Of a DNA stretch of 64,000 nucleotides, positions 45,726 through 54,532 are shown piece after piece. Within the stretch, counting starts at the first letter, position 1. Every line of letters starts with the position of its first letter. The stretch comes from Boothiomyces macroporosus (taxonomy: Eukaryota; Chytridiomycota; Chytridiomycetes; Rhizophydiales; Terramycetaceae): positions 85,893 through 149,892 of the forward strand of contig JADGKB010000021.1 in assembly GCA_027604185.1 (NCBI GenBank), read 5' to 3'. Position numbers and translations under genes: made by a program. A model generated the notes under the pieces. The model was not told the DNA's origin, ran no database searches, and worked only from the letters and a program-made list of their open reading frames with translations.

Positions 45726-45815
45726 AGAGTTCCGGTAAAATAAATTGTACATTGATAATTTCCATCAGTTAAACGCGTTTGAATTGACGTAACACGATAA
45801 ATTTCTTTCTAAATT

Positions 45816-47667
45816 ATGAGCATTGATAGTACAGTAGGTACAACCCTCTCCAACACATCGGAAATACTCAATTGCTCAGTTGCAGCAATCGAAGCCGCAA
45901 ATGAAGCTGCAGACCATCAAATGTTTATCGCAACACTTTTACTTTTGGTGATGATTACAGTCGCAATCAATCTCGGCCATTTTCTCAAGCACAAGAAATT
46001 TACATACCTTAGCGAGACTGCAATTTACATTTTGCTTGGTAACCATGACTAATTCTAGGATTGTTCGTTTCTGCTCTTTGGACTTCAATCTCATATGATC
46101 CTACAAACAAAACCATTCAGTTAAACAGTCATTTCTTTTCACTTGTATTGTTGCCTCCTATCATCTTTGAAGGTGGTTATTCGGTTCAGAGAAGCAAATT
46201 CTTTACAAACCTCCTCCCAATTTTAGGATTAGCAATGTTTGGTGGGTTCTTTTCGACCTTTGTTATTGCGATCCTAATGTATTTCTTTTCGAGAATTTTG
46301 ACAGATAACGGATGGTCGTTTATTGAAAGTCTTGTTTTTGGCTCACTGATTAGCTCTACAGACCCTGTCACTGTGCTGTCACTATTGCCTTCTAATGTAG
46401 ACAAACGATTGTACATACTTATTTTTGGGGAAAGCGCTTTGAATGACGCTGTTGCCATTATTTTGTACAGATTCTTTGTCGGGTTACAAGCAGAGGCCGA
46501 TAACCTCAGCATTCTGCCATTCTTCATGTCATTTTTGGCTAGTTGCGGGGTTTTCATTGGCTCCTTTGCAGTTGGCATTTTCTTTGCGTTGGTGTTTGCC
46601 AAGATTACAAAGCATGTTTGGATTGAAGGTTATGAAGGCGCAATTTACGAAATGGTAATGCTGGTTGTTTGTGCCTATTCAAGCTACTTGTTTGCTGAAA
46701 TTACCCAATTAACCGGAATTATCAGTATCTTCTTTTGTGGGATTGGAATTTCCCATTGGGCAATGCCAAATTTGACTGAAATGACCAAGAAGACTGTCAG
46801 GGTAAATTTAACTAATATCAGGTTACTTTGAGAGTGGTCTGTTTGCTTTTTGAAGGGCTGATTTTCTTGTACTTTGGACTGGGATTGCTCTCATTCGGTG
46901 TCATTTACGATCCATTATTTATCCTTGCTGCTATTGTAACTTTTGCATAATATTAGATTGCAATTTTCGCTGGGAGAGCTCACGTATTCATTGTGTGCTA
47001 CTTTAACCAATTCTTACCATCAACTACTCCTATTCCTACGAATCAACAGATTCTTATGTGGTTCTCTGGTTTGAGAGGTGCAGTAGCATTTGCCCTTGCA
47101 GTTACTTTCCTCGACCATCCTGATTTCAGTCCTGTTATTAAAGGTGCCATCTTTGGAACAACCGTCATGGTTATTCTCTTTACCGTTCTTGGCTTGGGTG
47201 GATTAACACCATATTTACTTAAATGGCTCAAGATTATTGATGAATCAAACGAATTGCCAACCCATGACGACCATGCCAAAGAGCCAGCTGAAATTGACCA
47301 GACTATCACCGAAAGGGATCTTGAACAACCAGTGTTCGGTATGTTGTATAGATTTGACTGCAAGTAAGTTTAATGTAACGTTAGATATGTAAAGCCATAC
47401 TTTACCCACCAAACCGAAGAGCAGGCCAAAGTCATGGAAGTCATCAGACGTCATGACAGTATGCGCTCATCCAGACATAATTCAATGGCTAATCTTAACA
47501 GAACAAGTGTGATTGGTCGATCCAGCTTGTTGGTAATGTCCCCTGTTAACTATGCCAAGTTAAAAAACAAAGAAAATGAGGAAGACCAGGAGAAATTGAT
47601 CAACAAAACTCAAAAGACAACCCCTGAAGGAGGTGAAGAGCACTTGGATTCCGTCAACTTGAACTAG
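45816..47667 (+). CDS. Endosomal/plasma-membrane Na+(K+)/H+ exchanger
   Basis: Five exons (introns 46039-46058, 46802-46821, 46936-46956, 47364-47384; 20-21 nt) give 589 residues. It has about twelve TM helices with the CPA1 marks LLPPIIFEGGYS, STDPVTVLSLL, FGESALNDAVAIIL (proton-coupled ND pair), EIYEMVM-type helix 6 and WFSGLRGAVAFALA (conserved Arg). It belongs to the NHE6/Nhx1 group, setting luminal pH and cation content of endosomes or vacuole. The C-tail is ~110 residues, polar and charged, ending HLDSVNLN. Confidence 0.92.
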
Positions 47668-47781
47668 TTTTAAATAAAAAGTTTTCAGCTGAATTTGACG
47701 TTTAGCCTGCAAGTGGCTACCAACCGCTTTCTTGTAAGCAGGTCCCCAACACAATAATTAGTCAAGTGTACATATTTATTA

Positions 47782-48354
47782 CTACCTTCCAGGAGGCACA
47801 CACCTTTTCAGGAATTCGATTGAATTTTCCAATAAGTCGATTCGCTTCAGGACTTTTTCCAACTCCTGAACATCTTCAGTGTCCAACAGTTCACCATTCT
47901 CATCCCTCCAAGTATTATTCAAATCATCAAGCTCCTCCTGAAAGCAGGTAGCAAAAACTGTAGATATTGGATAGACCCCCATGCTCTTTATGAAATCCGG
48001 CACTTCTTTTATTGACTCTGACCATTTGACTGAGTTGAAAGTGTTCTCTTGAATGCTGCTTCTATTGAGCTGGATATTGATCGGGCTGGCAGGAGAGTTG
48101 TTTGGTGTGGTCGGAGTTTGAGTACTGTTAGGTCTACTAGCCGCAATGGGGGTATCTGCAAAGTGTTGTGAATACAATTCGTTATATATCATATTGCGCT
48201 CTACCGGAGACGAATCTTCCGAAGTGGTTGACATGAATGAAAAAGGCGAAAGCCAATCGAACAGCACCATATCTATGAGGCTTCTAGGGTTTGTGAAACT
48301 TTTCGAAACCAAATTCGGACCCCAAGATGAAAACGAGACCATTTTCTGTGACAT
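47782..48354 (-). CDS. Hypothetical protein with helical C-terminus
   Basis: This single exon encodes 190 residues from the first true ATG. The middle is disordered and S/T/P-rich (RPNSTQTPTTPNNSPASPIN). The C-terminal ~70 residues are predicted helical (ESIKEVPDFIKSMGVYPIST, LEKVLKRIDLLENSIEFLKR). No signal peptide or TM. AATAAA follows the stop by two bases. I do not recognise a family. Confidence 0.5.
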   Translation of the reverse strand: MSQKMVSFSSWGPNLVSKSFTNPRSLIDMVLFDWLSPFSFMSTTSEDSSPVERNMIYNELYSQHFADTPIAASRPNSTQTPTTPNNSPASPINIQLNRSSIQENTFNSVKWSESIKEVPDFIKSMGVYPISTVFATCFQEELDDLNNTWRDENGELLDTEDVQELEKVLKRIDLLENSIEFLKRCVPPGR

Positions 48355-48619
48355 GTGAAAATTTGAAAATAATTTTGCGGACAGGAAGACTATCACATGC
48401 CGCAAGCAAAGTCAACTCTGACAGCTCTGCCAAAGTGTAAATAATAACCAGATATTAAAAGGTAATAAATGCGGTATTTTTTCGTTTATTTTTGCTCGTA
48501 TCTTGATCTCTATTGTAGAATTATTGACGGGAAATCTATTCTTTGTGCGACTTCCCAATTTGGCATTCACCAAATTTTTAACTTGCTCGAAGAGGAAGAA
48601 AAGTTCCCCAAAGAATATC

Positions 48620-49354
48620 ATGCCTTCAATCAAAGAAACCGCTGTCGAAACCGCAACTCAAGTTTATGGAAAGGTTGAACCATACGTCCCACAATTAGCC
48701 AAGGTAAGCATCTAATCTGATCTGCAGACTGTCGCAACTTATGGAGCCAACAAGGTCTCTGAAACTGTAGATTACACTGCTAAAACCGTAACCGGAACTG
48801 TAGACTACGCTTCCAAGACCGTTGTTGCTACTGCTAATTATGCGCAAGCAGCACACAACTATGCAACTGAAAGAGCACTTGCTGCCCAATCATTCGCTGC
48901 CCAAAAAGCTGCTGCTGCCCAAGCCTATGCTGTTGCCAAGGCAATTGATGCTTTGGAATACTCCAAAGTTGTCTATAACGGAGCTACCACTACTTTGGAA
49001 GCTTATACTCCAAGTCCAGTCAAAAACTTGGTAAACTCATCTATCCAAACCGTCAATATTTTGTACAGTGATCCAGTAGGAACTGTTAAGCCTCATATTC
49101 CAGAATTCATCATCAAGATTGGTGAATACTCTTACGAATTTGTTGCCAATGTCCACCAAAGCCAAGTTAAAGCGTTCAATGCTACCTCTGGCTATATTGT
49201 CACCAAATACAAGGGAACCACTCAATATGTCACTGCTCTTCCAGTTGTTGCCGCCATCATTGAAAAATTGAACGCATTCACTGCTCCACTGCTGGAAAAA
49301 GTTGGCTCTAGAAACGGAGTCGAAGTTGAAATTGTTGAAACCAAAGAGCAATGA
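48620..49354 (+). CDS. Perilipin/SRPP-like lipid-droplet coat protein
   Basis: Two exons (intron 48704-48727, 24 nt) give 236 residues. The first half repeats an amphipathic pattern (YGKVEPYVPQLAKTVATYG, DYTAKTVTGTVDYASKTVVA, AAQSFAAQKAAAAQAYAVAK) like the 11-mer repeats of perilipins. The second half (PYTPSPVKNLVNSSIQTVNI-like, VGTVKPHIPEFIIKIGEYSY) resembles plant small rubber particle/LDAP and fungal lipid-droplet proteins. No TM or signal peptide. It likely coats lipid droplets and limits lipolysis; this is inference from composition and repeat pattern. Optimal-looking codons suggest high expression. Confidence 0.55.
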
Positions 49355-49407
49355 TTACACTTGATTATTTTAAATTAAAATAGAATTATTGCCTTGAATT
49401 TTATTGC

Positions 49408-50343
49408 TTAGGCCAGCTTGTATTCTCTTTCGAGTCGATCTACAAGTTCCGCTACGGATTCAATCTTTTTCATGTTTGTTACTCCATGGCCAGCGCTCCA
49501 GACATCTTTCCAGGCTTTACCAGATGCGGTTTTCCCATCTGCATGCAATTTTGAAAAGTCTTCAGTTCCTTTTGAGGTAGCAGATAGATCTATTCCGTTT
49601 CTTTCCAAACTTTCAATCAAAAAGTTTGCATTTACCCCACTGATCTTGTCGGTATAGACTGTTGGCAAGAAAGAAGGCGGAGGACCCAATTTAGGATTAA
49701 CACACATTTCTTTGTATGCCTGTGATGCCATTGATTCTTTTGTAGCAATAAATTGAGTTCCAAGGTAGGCTAAATCAGCTCCAAGTGCTTTGGCTGCCCT
49801 GACACCACCACCAGTTGAAATTGCACCTCCTAATAGGATTGTTCCGTCGAATTCATTGCGCAATTGCGGGACTAGTGCAAACGGTGACATTAATCCAGCA
49901 TGCCCTCCAGCTCCAGCTGTAACTGCGATCAGGCCATCCACACCTGCAGATATTGCTTTCCTAGCATGTACAATATTGGTAACATCATGAAATACTACTC
50001 CTCCATACCGATGTATTTCATCAACAACGTCCTTTACTGCTCCTAACGACGTAATCACCACTGGAACTTTGTGTTTAACAATTTGTTCCATGTTGGTTTC
50101 CAGTCGATTGTTGGTTTTATGAACAATCAAATTTACTCCATAAGGTGCATTGCTAATTTCTGATTTGATTTTAACCAACCATTCATCAAGCAGTTTATCA
50201 GTTCTTGGGTTTAATGCTGGAAAAGTTCCAAGTACTCCTGATTTACAGCTGGCAATCACTAGCTCCGGTCCAGAAACTAAAAACATTGGTGCCGCAACTA
50301 CTGGTATCCTTAGTTTGCTGAGGAATGATGGCTTTGCTGGCAT
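49408..50343 (-). CDS. Nitronate monooxygenase (2-nitropropane dioxygenase family)
   Basis: This single exon encodes 311 residues of an FMN TIM barrel: IPVVAAPMFLVSGPELVIAS, GVLGTFPALNPRT, PVVITSLGAV, VFHDVTNIVHARKAISAGVD, VTAGAGGHAG (catalytic His region), LLGGAISTGGGVRAAKALGA and YLGTQFIATKES. It oxidises alkyl nitronates such as propionate 3-nitronate, a plant/fungal defence compound, to aldehydes. No targeting signal is evident. AATAAA lies two bases after the stop, and 53 bp separate it from the convergent perilipin-like stop. Confidence 0.93.
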   Translation of the reverse strand: MPAKPSFLSKLRIPVVAAPMFLVSGPELVIASCKSGVLGTFPALNPRTDKLLDEWLVKIKSEISNAPYGVNLIVHKTNNRLETNMEQIVKHKVPVVITSLGAVKDVVDEIHRYGGVVFHDVTNIVHARKAISAGVDGLIAVTAGAGGHAGLMSPFALVPQLRNEFDGTILLGGAISTGGGVRAAKALGADLAYLGTQFIATKESMASQAYKEMCVNPKLGPPPSFLPTVYTDKISGVNANFLIESLERNGIDLSATSKGTEDFSKLHADGKTASGKAWKDVWSAGHGVTNMKKIESVAELVDRLEREYKLA

Positions 50344-50973
50344 TTTTTAGGAAAAGCTGAACAACGGAGAAGCCGTGCTATTTTGAAACCACGGCCCCGT
50401 AACCCCGATGTCTGTCAATCAATCAGTTGGCTACTATTAACTGCTTCGTTTCAAATTGGCCATTGCCAACACGCATCGAAATGCAGCCAAAGCCGTTCTA
50501 TCACCGCAATTTAATTTGCTGGTAGATTTGAATACGTGTAAACCACAGAGTTGCTTGATAATACCCCTTGAACAGTGATGTTTTTATAAGAGCATCGTAA
50601 GGACTGTTCCAATCATGTCTCCTGGAGTGTAAGCTTGAAATATGCACTGTATTGACATGACCACTCTTTAAATGTTCACTTAAAGGTCGTTGCGATGAAC
50701 ATTGCTCTCAATGTCCAAGCAAGTGAATGCCTATTCAATATTGAATACCGTGTGGTTAAGTTTACTCTGTCGTAGTACGTATAATATTAGGAATACCACA
50801 TCATTTCACAGTGATGGTTAGCCTCGTAACCATAGGGTAAAACTACTAACAACATTGACTACGCCTAGTTACATCACTACTCTGCCTTGCTCTGCCCCAG
50901 TTGTTGCGAACACCAATTGAATGGCCACGCCACAATAAAACCATAAAAAAGTTGTAATCACTTTCAGTTCGTT
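50344..50973. other. Divergent spacer, nitronate monooxygenase / TMEM198-like
   Basis: 630 bp without a supported ORF. CATAAAAAAG at ~50941 is a weak TATA candidate ~30 bp before the plus-strand ATG. I see no RNA gene. Confidence 0.4.
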
Positions 50974-52152
50974 ATGCAATTGAAATCAATCATTCTCCTT
51001 CTCACAGCAGCCATTGCCAACCCGTCGGCACGATATCGCTCTCCAAGTGACAGATTCTCACCTGCAGATCAAATTAACAGCAATGAGGACGATTACTCTT
51101 TGCATGCAAGCTATCAATCACAAGGCGGCGATTACCGAAACGAACAAGAATTTCAAGAAGAGGACGACTATTACGATCAAGGATACCAATATAACCAAGG
51201 TGCATTTGGTTACGACAACTCCCGAAAATTCAGCCGGCCAGCAACCTTTATTTCAGATACTGAATATTCGGGGAACCAAGGGTCTGGAAAGGATATGATT
51301 TCTTCATCATTTTCGAATGGAAACATGCCTGGAGTTGGACGACCTTCTGCAATGGATGGAGACTTGTCTGATTTATACGAAGAAGATTTGCAAAAGAATC
51401 CAGCATGTAGTTCCTAATTAATCATAGTTATTGATCGAGTTGGTGATATTACTACCAATATGACTGATGGCAAAGGAAACACCACCACGGTTGGGCTCAA
51501 CCCCTTAGGAAACATTTCTAGTCTTGTTCGTGGGATTATATTGGTTATCCTTGGCCCTCTTATTCTATTTACCGGCAAGAAAGCGCTCAAGCCAATTCTT
51601 TTCATCTCTGGTGCATTTATTTTCGGAATTTTGACTGCATACATCATTGCAAAGTCCAATCCAACGCTTTCTCAAGACAATTACACACTTTCTCTTGGAA
51701 TTACTATCGCTTCTGCCCTAGTAGGTGGATGCATCTTCCTATGTTTATTCGCCTTTTCATTCCTAGTATTCGGAGCACTTGTCGGTTTCTTGACTTCCAT
51801 CTTTATCTTGCAATGGGGTTTTGCCACTAATTTAGCTGACAGTGTAAGAATCCTAATTATTGTTGGATTCATTATCGTTGGTATCTTTGCTGCTGTTCTT
51901 GCAAAGGACTACATTACTATGATTGCTACTTCTGTTCTTGGATCTTTCTTTTTATTTTCAGGCATTGATGAATTCTTCCAAACTGGATTTAACAGCGTCA
52001 CTCGATCATTGATCAACAAGGAAGCTGTCACTTACTCTACCAATACTTATCTTATGCTAGGTGGGTTCCTTCTGTTGTCTGCTTTGGGAGTTGGATTCCA
52101 ATTCTACCAAAATAGAAAAAAGGCTGGATATGACAAGGTATCAAAAGTCTGA
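50974..52152 (+). CDS. TMEM198/DUF4203-like membrane protein with acidic ectodomain
   Basis: Two exons (intron 51407-51427, 21 nt) give 385 residues. The signal peptide MQLKSIILLLTAAIANPSA is followed by ~140 residues rich in D/E, Y, Q, S and N (YDQGYQYNQGAFGYDNSRKF), presumably luminal or extracellular. About seven TM helices follow with alternating glycine zippers (ILVILGPLILFTGKKALKPI, FLVFGALVGFLTSIFILQW), the DUF4203/TMEM198 pattern. The C-tail is basic (YQNRKKAGYDKVSKV). Function in fungi is unknown; vertebrate TMEM198 acts in Wnt co-receptor signalling. The intron falls at the boundary between the two parts. The stop overlaps AATAAA. Confidence 0.7.
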
Positions 52153-52181
52153 ATAAATTTGTTTTGTATTCATTTATTGTG

Positions 52182-53124
52182 TTACAACAAGTACGGAATC
52201 AAGACTTTTCTACTCTTTGGATAATCTGGGAATTCCTTCTTGTAGCGAATGTGCTTTTTAACAGCCCACAAATACATTTGGATTGCACCAACAATAGTAA
52301 AGAACCAGGCAGTTAGTGATCCAGTAACAATGGAGAAAATAACCCATCCGAAAATTTCAAAAAAGTAGTTTGGGCAAGAAACGAGGGAGAATCCATATCC
52401 AACTGGAATCTTCCTAACAGTCGTACCTGGAGGTCTGAGGTCGCGAAGAATGACGTGAGTAGTATAGTTGGAGAATTGCGCAAAGAGCCACAAACCGACT
52501 AATGGTAGTAGTGCGGTAATTGAGGTTACCCCACCAAAAGTAGGAGAGTATGTAGGGGAATACAATGGATAAGCTACTAGTACACCACCAAGAACCCAAT
52601 AATGGAAGCAATTCTTTGGTAAATTTCTGATAGGCATGGTTGCATTACTTGTTAATGATCGAGTACCTGAAACGATGAACAAAAGCAGTTTCCCACTCTC
52701 TCTTCAAAAAGTGAGCAATGGCCATCCCAACTCCAATCGTTTGTGGGATTGAATGAGATACTAATGGTGAACGATAGAAGAGAGTTGGCAAAAAGTAGAA
52801 TAGCGAATGGATGAAAATTGGACCAGCGTATTCAATGTAAAAGACGGTGTCCCTTTCATTAGGTTGCTCTTACCATCCTAATTGCGGTCCAAGATCTTTG
52901 AAAATTATGGTATCTCCATCTTTAATTCCATAAGATGAAAGTAAATTGCTTCCTTGCAAGACAGTATTCTTTTCCCCGAAAGTTAATCTTTGGCGGTGAA
53001 CAGTATATTTAGGGAATTCTCTGGTAATCGCAGCATTGATTTCTCCTACTTTTGCATCAGTTGATTTTACTTCGAGGTCTTTCAACAGGGCTTTTCCCTT
53101 TCGGTTCACTACAGTCACTTTCAT
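52182..53124 (-). CDS. TSC13: Very-long-chain enoyl-CoA reductase
   Basis: Three exons (introns 52853-52873, 21 nt; 52648-52666, 19 nt) give 300 residues. Residues 1-~85 form a ubiquitin-like fold (KVTVVNRKGKALLKDLEVKS, YGIKDGDTIIFKDLGPQLGW) as in Tsc13/TECR. The ER membrane part follows: YAGPIFIHSLFYFLPTLFY, FLKREWETAFVHRFSNATMP, NCFHYWVLGG, then PVGYGFSLVSCPNYFFEIFG with the catalytic Tyr, and a basic end YKKEFPDYPKSRKVLIPYLL. It does the last step of fatty-acid elongation for sphingolipids. Its stop is 29 bp from the convergent TMEM198-like stop. Confidence 0.95.
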
Positions 53125-53171
53125 TCTTGAGATTGACTGCAGAAATTTTCAAATTGATAATTTACCGCACA

Positions 53172-53273
53172 TAATGAATGAACAGGGCTGATATAATTGC
53201 TCATAAAATGAATGAACAAGGCTGATATAATTGCTCATAAAATGAATGAACAAGGCTGATATAATTGCTCATA
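53172..53273. repeat. Three 34-bp direct tandem repeats
   Basis: Three head-to-tail copies of a 34-bp unit (begins AATGAATGAACA, ends TTGCTCATAA) differ by only one or two bases. They start 48 bp upstream of the TSC13 ATG, so they lie in its leader or core promoter. Confidence 0.92.
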
Positions 53274-53525
53274 TAATTACAGCGATGGTTACTAATTGTT
53301 GTCATTTGAAGGTAAGGTGTCAGTTCAATACGTGATAATTTTACTATGCAAATCTTTCATGCATAAATTGCAGTTGGAAAGAGATATTTAGAACCAAAGG
53401 AATCGCTGTGTTCTAATAATCAGTGTAAGTTTAATGTGCAATATATAAAATTGGTTACTTTTGCACCGTAAATATTTGCCTCAACGACTAACGAGCAAAT
53501 TGATAATGATACTATATACATAAAC

Positions 53526-53545
53526 CTAGGGTGGGTTAGGGTTGA
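53526..53545 (+). promoter_or_regulatory. Telobox-like element of the RPS14 promoter
   Basis: GGGTGGGTTAGGGTTG contains GGGTTAGGGTT, i.e. a TTAGGG-type motif like those bound by Tbf1/Rap1-class factors in fungal ribosomal-protein promoters. About 95 bp before the start codon. Confidence 0.45.
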
Positions 53546-53640
53546 ATTTGTCACGTGATATCGGAGAATTTAATTGGCTGGCGTTTCTTGAAAAAGAAAA
53601 AAACTTGGTTTTGACACCAAAGAATTTTCACTTTTTAAGA

Positions 53641-54172
53641 ATGGTAAGAATGCAGGATGAAATACAATTTGTTTAAAGCAAATTGAATTATATTATAGAA
53701 CAGGATATTTATTTTACAGGCTCCAAAATCAAAGACCCCAAAAGTAGTCGAAAATAACACAGTATTAGGACCACAAGCTCGTGAAGGAGAAGAAGTCTTT
53801 GGAGTTGCACATATTTTCGCTTCATTCAACGATACATTTGTTCACGTTACCGATCTTTCTGGTCGTGAAACAATTGTCCGTGTTACCGGAGGTATGAAAG
53901 TTAAAGCCGATCGTGATGAATCTTCTCCATACGCTGCTATGTTGGCTTCTCAAGATGTTGCTGCCAAGTGCAAAGAAGTAGGTATCACTGCTGTCCACAT
54001 TAAACTCCGTGCTACTGGAGGTACTGGAACTAAGACCCCAGGACCTGGAGCTCAATCTGCTCTTCGTGCTCTTGCTCGTTCTGGATTAAAGATTGGACGT
54101 ATTGAAGATGTTACTCCAACTCCATCTGATTCTACTCGCAAGAAGGGTGGTCGCCGTGGTCGTCGTTTGTAG
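53641..54172 (+). CDS. RPS14: 40S ribosomal protein S14 (uS11)
   Basis: The first exon is the ATG alone; after a 76-nt intron (53644-53719) the rest is one exon, giving 151 residues, the usual length. It has [72 protein letters not shown] and the basic tail [12 protein letters not shown] that contacts the rRNA in the platform. Codon use is biased to a few codons (GCT, GGT/GGA, CGT, ATT), as expected for high expression. Splitting after the initiator ATG is common for fungal ribosomal-protein genes. Confidence 0.97.
53665..53685 (+). other. Intronic hairpin in the RPS14 first intron
   Basis: CAATTTG (53665-53671) pairs perfectly with CAAATTG (53679-53685) across a 7-nt loop, inside the 76-nt intron. 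This could shorten the effective donor-to-branch distance or serve as a binding site for the protein product. Confidence 0.6.
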
Positions 54173-54306
54173 ATTGTTTTCTATACACTCTTCATTATTC
54201 ACTAAAAAATGCTATGGAATAATTATAATTTGGAATTTGATTGTTTATTCAGCAAACTCGACTGGAGATATTTAGATAGAGGATTTCAAATTGACAGCAG
54301 TGGCGG

Positions 54307-54495
54307 CTAATCAGGATCGTTAGCGTCTGTAGTTGTTTGAACCTTGATTCTATTTCTTCGTGAGATGCGATCCATTTTTGAATCTTTTCTTGGGATGAAA
54401 TTCCCAAATGTCTGAGTTTGAAAGGATGCTACTCTAAATGCCAGATATTTCGTCGAGTAATGAATCGCATTTTGCCACGATGCACCGTTAGGTTG
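54307..54495 (-). CDS. Possible ATP synthase epsilon-like small protein (5' end unresolved)
   Basis: On the minus strand, a frame ending at TAG 54307-54309 encodes GASWQNAIHYSTKYLAFRVA followed by a basic tail (KMDRISRRNRIKVQTTTDA). The SW..A...Y..Y pattern at the start of a ~60-residue basic protein resembles mitochondrial F1 epsilon (Atp15: W..AG..Y..Y...A...R). No ATG lies directly before it. An in-frame ATG at 54522 (MVEKQFLAT) is followed by TAA. The gene may start across an unseen intron, or the resemblance may be chance. It lies in the leader region of the ARF-GEF gene. Confidence 0.3.
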   Translation of the reverse strand, partial: QPNGASWQNAIHYSTKYLAFRVASFQTQTFGNFIPRKDSKMDRISRRNRIKVQTTTDANDPD

Positions 54496-54532
54496 TTACG
54501 TGGCCAAAAATTGCTTTTCAACCATTTCAGCA

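Larger units (their letters stand above)
53125..53640. other. Divergent spacer, TSC13 / RPS14
   Basis: 516 bp holding both promoters. It contains three 34-bp direct repeats (annotated separately) near TSC13. An ACCCTAACC-like box (CCTAGGGTGGGTTAGGGTTG, 53526-53545) lies about 95 bp before the RPS14 ATG, of the telobox/ribosomal-protein promoter type. Confidence 0.5.

Noticed and set aside
49037..49351. 104-codon minus-strand ORF inside the perilipin-like gene
   Set aside because: Antisense shadow of a codon-biased gene; no start context or homology.
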